DNA of 64,000 nt from Nocardioides sp. Arc9.136 (GCF_030506255.1 NZ_CP113431.1:992001-1056000), one strand, 5' to 3'; shown: positions 55,141 through 63,470, counted from the first letter of the stretch. Notes: generated from the letters alone by a model not told the origin. Numbers and translations are program-made.

Positions 55141-55764
55141 ATGTCCGGTGATGAGTCGCGCCGCCTCCCTCCGCTGCGGCGCGAGCGCCTCTACGAGAGC
55201 CTGGCCGCGCACATCTCGGACTTCATCGAGGCGCAGGGGCTGGTGGGCGGCGACCGGCTCCCGCCGGAGCGCCAGCTCGCCGCGGAGCTGGGGGTGAGCC
55301 GGGCGACCCTGTCGCGGGCGCTCGCCGCGCTCGAGACCCGCGGCCGGATCGAGGTGCGGCACGGCGTCGGTGCGCTCGTCCGCGAGCCCGAGCCGGTCGG
55401 CGCCCCGGCGGGTCCGGGGTGGGCCGACCGGATCGGGGAGCGTCCGCGCTCGGAGGTCCTCGTCGCCCGGGAGGCGGTCCTCGCCGGCATGGCCCGGGTG
55501 GCCGCCGGTGCCGACAGCGCGCTGCGGATGGCGATGCTGGCGCCGGACGGGCGGCAGCGCTCGTTCGACCACACCTGGCGGTGCGTCCGCCGCCTCTCCG
55601 GCGACGGGCTGCTGGCCGAGCTGGACGAGGTGCTGGCCGCCCACGCCCCCGGCCCGCCGGACTCCCCGGCCGTGCACGCCCGGCTCGACCGGCTCGCGGA
55701 GGCGGTCCTGCGCGGCGACGCCGCCGCCGCGGCCACGGCCTGCCAGGGCATCCTCGACGCCTGA
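55141..55764 (+). CDS. GntR-family (FadR-type) transcriptional regulator
   Basis: 207 residues. Winged helix at residues about 12-75 (LYESLAAHISDFI, LPPERQLAAELGVSRATLSRAL, RIEVRHGVGALV) and an all-helical FCD-like effector domain (about 95-205) with R and H residues for metal/ligand binding. TAGACT (55129-55134) 6 nt upstream gives a leaderless start. Likely regulates the divergent carrier through the site at 55088. Confidence 0.87.
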   Translation: MSGDESRRLPPLRRERLYESLAAHISDFIEAQGLVGGDRLPPERQLAAELGVSRATLSRALAALETRGRIEVRHGVGALVREPEPVGAPAGPGWADRIGERPRSEVLVAREAVLAGMARVAAGADSALRMAMLAPDGRQRSFDHTWRCVRRLSGDGLLAELDEVLAAHAPGPPDSPAVHARLDRLAEAVLRGDAAAAATACQGILDA

Positions 55765-55771
55765 GCACCCG

Positions 55772-55795
55772 CCCCGCCCGAGGAGCGAGGCGGGG
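55772..55795 (+). terminator. Weak hairpin after the GntR gene
   Basis: A 7-bp stem CCCCGCC/GGCGGGG (55772-55778 with 55789-55795), a 10-nt loop, followed by TTGTGG. A modest intrinsic terminator. Confidence 0.4.
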
Positions 55796-55860
55796 TTGTG
55801 GTTCAGTGGTCCGGCCAGTCCGCGCCAGGCGGAGCGCGCGGTCGACGGAGGGCGGGAACG

Positions 55861-56628
55861 GTGGACGGCGTCCTCGAGCACGTCTGGGTGGCCCTCGCCG
55901 GCTTCGGCGCCGGCCTGCTGACCTCGACCGTCGGCGTGGCGAGCCTGCTGAGCTTCCCGGTGCTCCTCGCCGTGGGCCTGCCGCCGGTGGTCGCGAACGT
56001 GTCGAACACCGTCGGGCTCGTCCCGGCCGGCGCCGGCGGTGCCGTCGGGTACCGCCGCGAGCTGGCCGTCCACCCCCGGCTGACCGCGCGCGTGATCGTG
56101 CTCTCCGCCCTCGGGGGCCTCGGCGGGGCGGCGCTGCTGCTCGCGCTCCCTTCGAGCGTCTTCGAGACGGTCGTGCCCTGGCTCATCCTCGGCACCTGCG
56201 TGCTGGTGGCCGCGCAGCCGCGGATCTCGGCGGCGCTGCGCGCCAGGCACGGTCCGGAGGAGCGCGCGCCGCGCCTGCGGCTCTCGGCCCCCACGACGGT
56301 GTTCGTCGTCCTCACCGGGGTGTACGGCGGCTACTTCGGTGCCGGGGCGGGCGTGATGATGATCGCGGTGCTGGCCCTCGGGCTGGACGTCGACCTCGGC
56401 GTCATCGCCGGCATCCGGACCACCTCCCTGATGGCCTCGAACATCGTCGCCGGGCTGGCCTTCACCGTCGTCGCCGACGTCGACTGGGCGGTCGTCGCCG
56501 TGCTGGCCCTCAGCTCGGTGGGTGGCGGCTACCTCGGCGCTCGGATCGCCCGGCGCCTCCCCGCGTCGGTGCTGCGTGCCGCCGTCCTGGTCGCCGGGGT
56601 CGTCGCGGCGGTCACGCTCCTCGCCTAG
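55861..56628 (+). CDS. TauE/SafE-family membrane permease (second copy)
   Basis: 255 residues, about eight helices in two halves. Motifs GFGAGLLTSTVGVASLLSFP near residue 14 and GGYFGAGAGVMMIAVLAL near 157 are the two family repeats. The GTG start follows GGAGGGCGGGAACG. Only distantly like the TauE protein at 2168. It converges on the desulfurase-like gene with a 15-bp gap. Confidence 0.83.
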   Translation: MDGVLEHVWVALAGFGAGLLTSTVGVASLLSFPVLLAVGLPPVVANVSNTVGLVPAGAGGAVGYRRELAVHPRLTARVIVLSALGGLGGAALLLALPSSVFETVVPWLILGTCVLVAAQPRISAALRARHGPEERAPRLRLSAPTTVFVVLTGVYGGYFGAGAGVMMIAVLALGLDVDLGVIAGIRTTSLMASNIVAGLAFTVVADVDWAVVAVLALSSVGGGYLGARIARRLPASVLRAAVLVAGVVAAVTLLA

Positions 56629-56643
56629 GGCCGGCCGGGCGCG

Positions 56644-57834
56644 TCACCGCCGGGCGAGGTCCTCCAGCGCGGCGAGGAGGCGGTCGACGTCCCCGGCCGA
56701 GGTGTACGCAGCCAGGCCGGCGCGCACGCCGCCGGCGTCGCCCAGGCCCGCGTGCCGCGACGCCTCGATCGCGTAGAAGTGTCCGGCCGGGGCGTTGACC
56801 CCCGCGGCGGCGAGGTGCCGGCTCACGTCGGCCGGCGCGTGCCCCTCCACCGTGAGCAGCACCGTCGGGGTGCGCCGGGCCGGGGCGCCGTGGAGCGCGA
56901 CCCCGTCGATCGCGCGCAGCCCGCCGAGCAGCCGCTCGAGCAGCGCGGCCTCGTGGGCCTCGACGGCGCCCATGGAGGCGGTCAGCCGCTCGCGTCGGCT
57001 GCCGGTCCCGGGCTCGAGGCCGGCCATGAAGTCGACCGCGGCGGTGACGCCGGCCAGCAGCTCGTGGGGGAGCGTGCCGAGCTCGAACCGCTCGGGCACC
57101 GCGTCGGTCGACGGCAGCAGCTTGTCGGGGTGCAGGGTCTCCAGGAGGGCCGGGTCCGCGGCCAGGACGCCGAGGTGCGGGCCGAAGAACTTGTACGGCG
57201 AGCACACGAGCACGTCGGCCCCGAGGGCCACCCGGTCGACCGGCGCGTGCGGCGCCAGGTGCACCCCGTCGACGTGCACCAGCGCTCCGACCTGGTGCGC
57301 GGCGTCGGCCACGCGACGTACGTCGGGGCGGGTGCCGAGGAGGTTCGACGCGGCCGTGACCGCGACCACCCGCGTGCGCTCGGAGAGCAGGGGTGCGACG
57401 TCGTCGAGCTCGGCGGTCACCGGGTCGAAGCCCAGCCACCGCACGGTCGCGCCGGCGCGCTCGGCTGCGATGACCCAGGGCCGGATGTTCGCGTCGTGGT
57501 CGAGCCGGGTCACCACGACCTCGTCACCGGGGCCCCACGACCGGGAGAGCGTGCGGGCGAGGTCGAAGGTCAGCTGCGTCATCGAGCGGCCGAACACCGC
57601 GCCACGGGGGTCGGTGCCGAGCAGGTCCCCGACGGCCGCGGGGGCCTCGGCGACGACCCGCTCGGTGCGCCGCTCGGCCTCGGTGGTGGTGCCCCGGTTG
57701 CCCAGGCCGGCGGTCATCGCGCCCGCCACGGCCTCGGCCACCTGGCGCGGCACCTGCGAGCCGCCGGGCCCGTCGAAGTGGGCGACCCCGAGGTCGAGGG
57801 CGGGGAAGCAGGCACGGGTCCGGTCGACGTCCAC
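56644..57834 (-). CDS. Cysteine-desulfurase-like PLP enzyme lacking the catalytic Cys
   Basis: 396-residue class V aminotransferase-fold protein. PLP lysine K215 in CSPYKFFGPHLG; PLP-stacking Asp in HVDGVHLAPH (D189). The C-terminal loop that carries the essential Cys in SufS (RxGHHCA) reads GHFYAIEASR here, with Phe-Tyr in place of the Cys, so sulfur transfer by the usual persulfide route is unlikely. It matches the cysteine-desulfurase-like (VC1184-type) subfamily whose role is unknown. CAGCAT 6 nt before GTG 57834 is a weak leaderless -10. Confidence 0.82.
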   Translation of the reverse strand: MDVDRTRACFPALDLGVAHFDGPGGSQVPRQVAEAVAGAMTAGLGNRGTTTEAERRTERVVAEAPAAVGDLLGTDPRGAVFGRSMTQLTFDLARTLSRSWGPGDEVVVTRLDHDANIRPWVIAAERAGATVRWLGFDPVTAELDDVAPLLSERTRVVAVTAASNLLGTRPDVRRVADAAHQVGALVHVDGVHLAPHAPVDRVALGADVLVCSPYKFFGPHLGVLAADPALLETLHPDKLLPSTDAVPERFELGTLPHELLAGVTAAVDFMAGLEPGTGSRRERLTASMGAVEAHEAALLERLLGGLRAIDGVALHGAPARRTPTVLLTVEGHAPADVSRHLAAAGVNAPAGHFYAIEASRHAGLGDAGGVRAGLAAYTSAGDVDRLLAALEDLARR

Positions 57835-57926
57835 GCGGCGATGCTGCCACCCCCGGCGTGGCGCCGGTTGCGGCGACCCGGAGGCGGGCACCGGAGCAGT
57901 CCAGCACGTCGAGGAGGGAGACCGAG

Positions 57927-58106
57927 ATGAGCAAGCTGAACCAGGTGGTGAGCCGGGTGGCGGCCGGTGCGAGGCGGACGCCGCGGACCGGCGGGGCCGG
58001 CACGGGAGGCATCGGGACCGGGCGGCGCACGCCGGGCACCGGGCGCCGGCCGCAGGACGAGGCGGTCGGGCGCGGGGTCCGCGGCCTGCTGCGCCGCTTC
58101 CGCTAG
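57927..58106 (+). CDS. Small very basic Gly/Arg/Thr-rich protein
   Basis: 59 residues: an amphipathic start MSKLNQVVSRVAAGARR, a run of GTGG/GTGRR-like repeats, and a basic end GRGVRGLLRRFR. Not recognised. GGAGGGAG lies 6-10 nt before the ATG and a terminator-like hairpin follows the stop, supporting a real gene. No transmembrane segment; nucleic-acid binding is a guess based on charge. Confidence 0.6.
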   Translation: MSKLNQVVSRVAAGARRTPRTGGAGTGGIGTGRRTPGTGRRPQDEAVGRGVRGLLRRFR

Positions 58107-58122
58107 GACGTCACGCCCCGTC

Positions 58123-58154
58123 AGGGACCCGGTCGGTGATTCGGCCGGGTCCCT
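58123..58154 (+). terminator. Hairpin terminator after the small basic protein gene
   Basis: A 10-bp stem AGGGACCCGG/CCGGGTCCCT (58123-58132 with 58145-58154) and a 12-nt loop. Confidence 0.6.
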
Positions 58155-58164
58155 CGCGTCTCCG

Positions 58165-58170
58165 TAGACT
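58165..58170 (+). promoter_or_regulatory. Leaderless-type -10 element TAGACT
   Basis: TAGACT ends 8 nt before the GTG at 58179, at the upper limit of the spacing seen here, so a leader of 0-2 nt is expected. Confidence 0.5.
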
Positions 58171-58178
58171 GCCCGCCC

Positions 58179-59255
58179 GTGGCTCTCACCATCGGCATCG
58201 TCGGTCTCCCCAACGCGGGCAAGTCCACCCTCTTCAACGCCCTGACCAAGAACGACGTGCTCGCGGCGAACTACCCGTTCGCCACGATCGAGCCGAACGT
58301 CGGGGTCGTGGGCGTGCCGGACGAGCGGCTGCCGGTGCTCGCCGAGATCTTCGGCAGCGCCAAGATCCTCCCGGCCACCGTGGAGTTCGTCGACATCGCC
58401 GGCATCGTCCGCGGTGCGTCCGAGGGCGAGGGCCTGGGCAACAAGTTCCTCTCCCACATCCGTGAGTCCGCGGCGATCTGCCAGGTCACGCGCGTCTTCC
58501 GCGACGAGGACGTCACCCACGTCGACGGCGAGGTCAACCCCGCCAACGACATCTCCACGATCCAGACCGAGCTCGTCCTCGCGGACCTGCAGACGGTCGA
58601 GAAGGCGATCCCGCGCCTGGAGAAGGAGGCGCGCGGCAACAAGTCCCTCGTGGCCAACCTCGACGCCGCCAAGGAGGCCCTCGGCCACTTGGAGGCCGGT
58701 ACGCCGGTCATCGCCACCTCGGTGGACCGCGACCTCGTCCGCGAGCTCTCGCTGCTGACCGCCAAGCCGTTCATCTACGTGTTCAACTGCGACGCCGACG
58801 AGCTCGCCGACGAGGCGCTCAAGGACCGGATGCGCGAGATCGTCGCCCCGTCCGAGGCGATCTTCCTCGACGCCAAGTTCGAGTCCGAGCTGGTCGAGCT
58901 CGGCGACGACGACGAGGCGCGCGCGATGCTGGCCGAGATGGGCGTCGAGGAGCCCGGCCTCGACGTGCTCGCCCGCGTCGGCTTCGACACCCTCGGGCTG
59001 CAGACCTACCTGACCGCCGGCCCCAAGGAGACGCGGGCCTGGACGATCAAGAAGGGCGCGACCGCCCCCGAGGCCGCCGGCGTCATCCACACCGACTTCC
59101 AGCGCGGCTTCATCAAGGCCGAGATCGTCTCCTTCGCCGACCTCGTCGAGGCCGGCTCCATGCAGAAGGCCAAGGAGGCCGGCAAGGTCCGCATGGAGGG
59201 CAAGGACTACGTCATGGCCGACGGCGACGTGGTGGAGTTCCGCTTCAACGTCTGA
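58179..59255 (+). CDS. ychF: Redox-regulated ATPase YchF (OLA1)
   Basis: 358-residue OBG-family ATPase. G1 GLPNAGKSTLFNAL (residues 8-21), NYPFATIEPNVGVV switch region, G3 DIAG, and NCDADELAD at the G4 position where the usual NKxD is altered to give ATP preference. A coiled-coil domain and a C-terminal TGS domain follow. It binds ribosomes and the proteasome and modulates stress responses. Equivalent to Rv1112 by context. Confidence 0.95.
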   Translation: MALTIGIVGLPNAGKSTLFNALTKNDVLAANYPFATIEPNVGVVGVPDERLPVLAEIFGSAKILPATVEFVDIAGIVRGASEGEGLGNKFLSHIRESAAICQVTRVFRDEDVTHVDGEVNPANDISTIQTELVLADLQTVEKAIPRLEKEARGNKSLVANLDAAKEALGHLEAGTPVIATSVDRDLVRELSLLTAKPFIYVFNCDADELADEALKDRMREIVAPSEAIFLDAKFESELVELGDDDEARAMLAEMGVEEPGLDVLARVGFDTLGLQTYLTAGPKETRAWTIKKGATAPEAAGVIHTDFQRGFIKAEIVSFADLVEAGSMQKAKEAGKVRMEGKDYVMADGDVVEFRFNV

Positions 59256-59299
59256 TCCCGTCCGTTTGGCGGGCACGCTCGCGGGGCAGGTCAGGAGGC

Positions 59300-60331
59300 G
59301 TGAGCGCCCCCTCCCGCCGTCAAGCAGCACTCGTCGCGCTCGCGGCCGTGGCCCTCTCCGGCCTGGCCGCCTGCTCCTCGGCGGACGCGGTGGACGTCGG
59401 CGACGTCGAGGCGTACACCAGCGGGACGCCCGCCGGCACCGAGGTCTCCGTCGTCGTGCCCGTCGGCACCCTCGAGGTGGTCGTGACCGAGCCCGCCGAG
59501 GAGATCGGCGAGCTGCGTGCGCCGGACGGGGGGAGCCTCGTCCGCGTGGCGACCCGGTTCCGGGACGGGCTGGGCCGCGCGGACGTGTGGGACCTCGCCG
59601 GCCGCGCGGGAGCCGCCCGCGCCGTCGAGCTCGCCCTCGGTGCCGGTGACCGCGACTACGGGCTGGGCGTGGTCCGTGACGGCGACGGCACGGACGCCGG
59701 TGGGTCCGTTCGGGCGCCGGAGGACCTCGTCGTGGCCGTCGACGGCACGCCCGAGGAGCTGGCCGACGGGCTGACCCTCGAGGTCGGCTACGACGGCCTC
59801 ACCCAGACCGTGTCTGTGCCCGGTGGTGAGCGGACCGCCGGTCCCGCCGACGCGCTCTACGAGGACACCCCCGACCCGTCCTCGCTGCCGACCCAGGACT
59901 GCGAGCCGCGGCTGCGGCCCGCGGGCGCGACGGTGGCGGGCCTGCGCTGCGAGGTCGGTGCCGTCCGCGCGCTGCCCTACGTCCCCGACCTGGGCTGGGC
60001 CGCCGAGGGCACGGCGTGGCTCGTCGTGGGAGCGGGGTTCGAGCTGCCCGGCGCCGAGGTCGACGGCGCGACGTACGCCGTGGCGTCGGTCGACCTGGCG
60101 GTCGAGGCCGACGGGCAGGCGCCCGACCTCGTCCTCGACGCCGCGGAACGGGGTGGCCGCGTGAGCGGCCAGCACGTCTTCGCCGTCCCGGCGGACTCCC
60201 CGAGCGCCCGGATCTCGATGCGGGCGCGGGGCGAGCTGCGCCTGCAGCAGGGCGCCGGCGCGCCGGCCGCCCGGCAGCTGGTCGCGACGGCGAGCACCAC
60301 GGTGGAGGTGCCCGACACCGCAGCGCAGTGA
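59300..60331 (+). CDS. Predicted lipoprotein of unknown function
   Basis: 343 residues. Lipobox LAAC with Cys25 then SSADAVDVGDVEAY; the rest is a beta-rich, acidic extracytoplasmic region. Repeated GTPEELADGLTLEV-like strands suggest an immunoglobulin-like fold, unproven. A single internal pair of cysteines (TQDCEPRL and LRCEVG) could form a disulfide. It starts 45 bp after ychF and ends 63 bp before the secretion-like operon, and could be functionally linked to it. Confidence 0.65.
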   Translation: MSAPSRRQAALVALAAVALSGLAACSSADAVDVGDVEAYTSGTPAGTEVSVVVPVGTLEVVVTEPAEEIGELRAPDGGSLVRVATRFRDGLGRADVWDLAGRAGAARAVELALGAGDRDYGLGVVRDGDGTDAGGSVRAPEDLVVAVDGTPEELADGLTLEVGYDGLTQTVSVPGGERTAGPADALYEDTPDPSSLPTQDCEPRLRPAGATVAGLRCEVGAVRALPYVPDLGWAAEGTAWLVVGAGFELPGAEVDGATYAVASVDLAVEADGQAPDLVLDAAERGGRVSGQHVFAVPADSPSARISMRARGELRLQQGAGAPAARQLVATASTTVEVPDTAAQ

Positions 60332-60394
60332 CCGACCGGCGTACCACCCCCATCGTCTGATCCCCGCTCCCGGGGCGCACCTGCAGGAGGAACC

Positions 60395-60748
60395 ATGGCT
60401 TACGAAGGCATCGAGGGCGTCGACCTGGTCGAGCTCGACATCATCTCCAAGGAACGGCTCCCCGCCGTGGCGGACGACTTCCGCTCGGCCGAGAGCCTGG
60501 TCCACGAGGGCTCGACGACGGCCTTCGAGCGGTCGGGGCCGATCGGCAACTACCCGCTGGGCCCGTCGGCCGAGTGGGGACGCCTCGCCGGGCTGCTCAA
60601 CGCCGCGCTCGAGACCAGCATCGGCCACCTCGACGACACGTCCGCCGCCATCCAGGTCTTCCTGGCCGACATCCTCGCGCAGGACGAGGGTGCCCAGGAG
60701 CGGATGGACAGGGCCCGCGCCGAGATGGAAGGGGTGGACCACCCGTGA
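60395..60748 (+). CDS. Small helical protein, WXG100/ESX-substrate-like
   Basis: 117 residues, no signal peptide. The helical second half contains EWG (60-62) followed by amphipathic helices LAGLLNAALETSIGHLDDTS and AADILAQ-like repeats, resembling WXG100/Esx-type helical hairpins, though the strict WxG motif is absent. AGGAGG-AACC precedes the ATG. It overlaps the next gene by 4 bp (GTGA). First gene of a three-gene coupled unit. Confidence 0.6.
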   Translation: MAYEGIEGVDLVELDIISKERLPAVADDFRSAESLVHEGSTTAFERSGPIGNYPLGPSAEWGRLAGLLNAALETSIGHLDDTSAAIQVFLADILAQDEGAQERMDRARAEMEGVDHP

Positions 60749-61689
60749 GCTACGAGGAGCTCCGCAGCCACGCGGAGGAGATCAAGCGCCTGGCCATCGA
60801 GAAGACGGTCGAGGAGATCGAGGACGCCCTCGACGGCGACCCGGACCAGGACACGGCCGTGGCGATCGTCCGGCGGCAGGCCGAGGAGACCTTCGCAGGC
60901 GTCGAGGCCATCTTCGACGACTGGACCGACCTCCCCGACCCGTGGCTGCTGGGCGGAGGCACGGGGAACATCGCCGCCGCGCTTCCGTTCCTGGCCTCGT
61001 CGAGCTACCTCGACGACGCCACCGCGAACGAGTGGGCCGGGGCCGCGGGCACCTCGCACAACATCAGCCAGATCGAGCCCACCGGTGCCTTCATGCAGGG
61101 CTGGACCAGCGGGACCTCGCTCAGCTACGCCAACTTCGCGAGCCTCTTCGGCCCGGTCACCTCGAACCTCTCGATGGCGGCCCACGTGCTCAAGGGCGCC
61201 TGCGAGGCGGAGGAGGCGTTGTGGACCGAGGCCCGCAAGTCGATCGACGAGCTGGCGCACGCGACGATCGACGCCCTGGGCAGCGTCAACGACAAGGACC
61301 CGAAGGGCGTCTCGACCGCCCTCACCGTGATCGGCGCCGTCGCCGGGATCGTGGCCGTCCCCTTCACCGCCGGCGGGAGCCTGGTGGCCGCCTACTCCTT
61401 CGCCGCCATCGCCGGCGGGCTCTCGATCGGCGGGGCGTTCGTCCCGGAGGCGGAGGAGACCGCCTCCTCGATCAGCGGCAGCTCGCCCCGGGAGATCGTC
61501 GAGTCGCTGCGTGCGGAGATGACCAAGCTCAACAACGACATCATCGCCAAGGAGGACGACATCGCCCGAGCGCTGAGCGACAGCGCCGACGACTTCGAGG
61601 CCGCCTACGCGCTGGAGCCCGGGCAGTCGCCGGTGAAGATGCCGCGGCCTTCGGTGGCCGACAACCCCACGTTCGGGGGTCGCGAGTGA
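60745..61689 (+). CDS. Putative type VII secretion effector-like protein with glycine hairpin
   Basis: 314 residues. Helical N-terminus (1-60), a glycine-poor middle with WTSGTSLSYANFASLFGPVT, a second helix LWTEARKSIDELAHATIDALG (159-179), then a hydrophobic Gly/Ala-rich hairpin (about 192-232, with TALTVIGAVAGIVAV and AFAAIAGGLSIGGAF-like runs), and an acidic helical tail. The hairpin resembles pore-forming or membrane-inserting domains of secreted toxins. Not recognised. Coupled by 4-bp overlaps to both neighbours. Confidence 0.55.
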   Translation: MSYEELRSHAEEIKRLAIEKTVEEIEDALDGDPDQDTAVAIVRRQAEETFAGVEAIFDDWTDLPDPWLLGGGTGNIAAALPFLASSSYLDDATANEWAGAAGTSHNISQIEPTGAFMQGWTSGTSLSYANFASLFGPVTSNLSMAAHVLKGACEAEEALWTEARKSIDELAHATIDALGSVNDKDPKGVSTALTVIGAVAGIVAVPFTAGGSLVAAYSFAAIAGGLSIGGAFVPEAEETASSISGSSPREIVESLRAEMTKLNNDIIAKEDDIARALSDSADDFEAAYALEPGQSPVKMPRPSVADNPTFGGRE

Positions 61690-62264
61690 GCGACGTGGCG
61701 ACCAACGCCCGGCGGCTGGCCGACCGCATCGCGGACTCGGTGGTCACGGTCTCCATCCCCAGCGAGCGGGTCTTCGGGGAGGTGAGGGGGGAGCGACGGG
61801 TCAAGGTCTGGTTCGCGCCCGGTCACTACGCGCGGGTCGCTCCCGCACAACTGGAGCGGGAGCTCTCGACCCTCGCTCGGCTCCTCTTCGCCGCGGCCCT
61901 GCGCGAGCACGCCGTCGCGCAGAAGGAGGTCACCGGTCGCGTCTTCGAGCGGCGGATCCCGCTCGGCCGCCGCGACCGGGAGTACGCCGCGGCGCTCGAG
62001 TCGCTCGCCGCGGAGGGCACGTCCGACGACGGGTCGGTGACGGTGCGTGCGGTCGGCCAGCAGGGCTACACCGTCGGCATCGCACCCGGTGCGCTCGACC
62101 GGCTCCCCGAGGACTCCTTCCGCCACGCCTGCGCCCAGGCGGCCGAGTCGCTGCTGCGCGACACCGAGAAGCAGGCCGCCATCGCCCGCGTGCGGATCCA
62201 CGAGCCGCTGCCCGGGTTCTCCCTGGACGACCTGCGTCCCGCGGGGCGGGCGGGGCACCGCTGA
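61686..62264 (+). CDS. YbaB/EspL-like small protein
   Basis: 192 residues. An N-terminal helix (VATNARRLADRIADSVVTV), a central beta region with VKVWFAPGHYARVAPAQLER, then helices, a layout like YbaB/EbfC-type DNA-binding or chaperone proteins and EspL of ESX loci. No signal peptide. Last of three genes with 4-bp overlaps, suggesting a chaperone/partner role for the other two; inference. Confidence 0.5.
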   Translation: MSDVATNARRLADRIADSVVTVSIPSERVFGEVRGERRVKVWFAPGHYARVAPAQLERELSTLARLLFAAALREHAVAQKEVTGRVFERRIPLGRRDREYAAALESLAAEGTSDDGSVTVRAVGQQGYTVGIAPGALDRLPEDSFRHACAQAAESLLRDTEKQAAIARVRIHEPLPGFSLDDLRPAGRAGHR

Positions 62265-62339
62265 CCCCTCGGTCCGCCGGACCGGCCTGGGCGTGACCCG
62301 CTGCCCGGTGGCGGTGCGTCGGTGTCGCACGTCCCGGGC

Positions 62340-62405
62340 GGGGTAGTCCGGCACGAGCGCGCCCGTCCCGTGGGTCGGAAGGGCCCCGGTGTGCCGGACT
62401 ACCCC
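62340..62405. repeat. Inverted repeat with 15-bp arms around a 36-nt loop
   Basis: GGGGTAGTCCGGCAC at 62340-62354 is matched perfectly by GTGCCGGACTACCCC at 62391-62405. Lies between the secretion-like operon and the E1 genes; could be a long terminator hairpin or a protein-binding site pair. Confidence 0.75.
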
Positions 62406-62431
62406 TTCGTCGGCCGCCGCACCGCTGACCG

Positions 62432-62460
62432 TTGTCACGCCGGGACGGCTGTGGCATCCT
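62432..62460 (+). promoter_or_regulatory. Promoter of the E1 operon (TTGTCA-17-CATCCT)
   Basis: TTGTCA at 62432-62437 and CATCCT at 62455-62460 with a 17-bp spacer, the housekeeping sigma-factor layout. Transcription would begin near 62467, giving a leader of roughly 45 nt, so this gene is not leaderless. Confidence 0.55.
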
Positions 62461-62473
62461 TCACAGCACGCGA

Positions 62474-62491
62474 ACCGACCGAGCGGTCGGT
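62474..62491. promoter_or_regulatory. TetR-type operator ACCGACCGAGCGGTCGGT
   Basis: A perfect palindrome with 8-bp arms and a 2-nt centre between the predicted transcription start and the ribosome site, the classic TetR-family operator form in actinobacteria. Confidence 0.7.
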
Positions 62492-62513
62492 CTGTCGAGA
62501 TCCGGAGGCGACC

Positions 62514-63470
62514 TTGAGCCAGCCCGCTGCTGATCGTCACTCGTTGCTCGTGGAGGTCTACCGCCAGGTCGTGACCATCCGCTTCGCCGAGCTGCGCATC
62601 CGCGAGCACGTCGAGAAGGAGGGCTTCGGGGGCTTCTGGCACCCAGGCATCGGCCAGGAGGGCCTCCAGGTCGGCGCGGTGAGCGCCATGCAGGACGACG
62701 ACTACCTCTACTACGCCCACCGCGGGCTCGGGTACGCCTACGCCAAGGGCATGGCGCTCGAGGCGCTCTTCGGCGACCTCCTCGGTCGGCGGACGGGCAG
62801 CACCGGGGGCAAGGGAGGCGGCACCGTCCACTTCGCCGACGCGTCCCGGCACGTGCTGGGCCAGGGCGGCACCCTCGGCTCCAGCTTCGTGATGGGTGCC
62901 GGCACCGCGGCGGCCTCCCAGCTGCTGGGCGACGGTCGGGTCACGGTCGTCTTCTTCGGCGACGGCGCCTCCGGGCGCGGGACCTGGCACGAGGCGGCCC
63001 TGCAGGCCTCGGTGTGGAAGCTGCCGGTCGTCTGGATCTGCGAGAACAACGGCTGGGCGCTCTCCGCCCGCTTCACCGAGCAGAGCCCGACCGAGCACGT
63101 CGCCGACCGCGCCGCGGCGTACGGCATGCCCGGGGTCGTCGTCGACGGCCAGGACGCGATGGCGGTGCACGACGTGACGTCGGAGGCCATCGACCGAGCC
63201 CGGCGGGGAGAGGGCCCGACGCTGGTCGAGGCCAAGACGCTCCGCATCCGGGGGCACTACGAGGGCGACAGACAGCCCTACCGGGACGACCCCGTGCTGG
63301 GCGACGAGATCCCCGACGACCCGGTGCACCGTCTCGGCGAGGACATCGCCGACGACGTCCGCCGCGGCATCGAGGCCGAGGCCCGGACCCTGGTCGAGCA
63401 GGCCTTCGACGCGGCGCTGGCGGCGCCGCGCGCGGACCGCTCGGTGATCTTCGAGGACGTGTGGGCATGA
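62514..63470 (+). CDS. Thiamine-diphosphate E1 component alpha subunit (2-oxoacid dehydrogenase, AcoA/PdhA type)
   Basis: 318 residues. ThDP motif GDGASGRGTWHEAA...ENNGWALS (near residues 146-185) and the start YRQVVTIRFAELRIREHVEK are family hallmarks. Part of a multienzyme complex oxidising pyruvate, branched-chain oxoacids or acetoin; the substrate is not decided. A TTG start at 62514 has GGAGG 5 nt upstream and follows a -35/-10 promoter and TetR-type operator, so the longer in-frame upstream extension is rejected. Coupled to the beta subunit by ATGA overlap. Confidence 0.88.
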   Translation: MSQPAADRHSLLVEVYRQVVTIRFAELRIREHVEKEGFGGFWHPGIGQEGLQVGAVSAMQDDDYLYYAHRGLGYAYAKGMALEALFGDLLGRRTGSTGGKGGGTVHFADASRHVLGQGGTLGSSFVMGAGTAAASQLLGDGRVTVVFFGDGASGRGTWHEAALQASVWKLPVVWICENNGWALSARFTEQSPTEHVADRAAAYGMPGVVVDGQDAMAVHDVTSEAIDRARRGEGPTLVEAKTLRIRGHYEGDRQPYRDDPVLGDEIPDDPVHRLGEDIADDVRRGIEAEARTLVEQAFDAALAAPRADRSVIFEDVWA

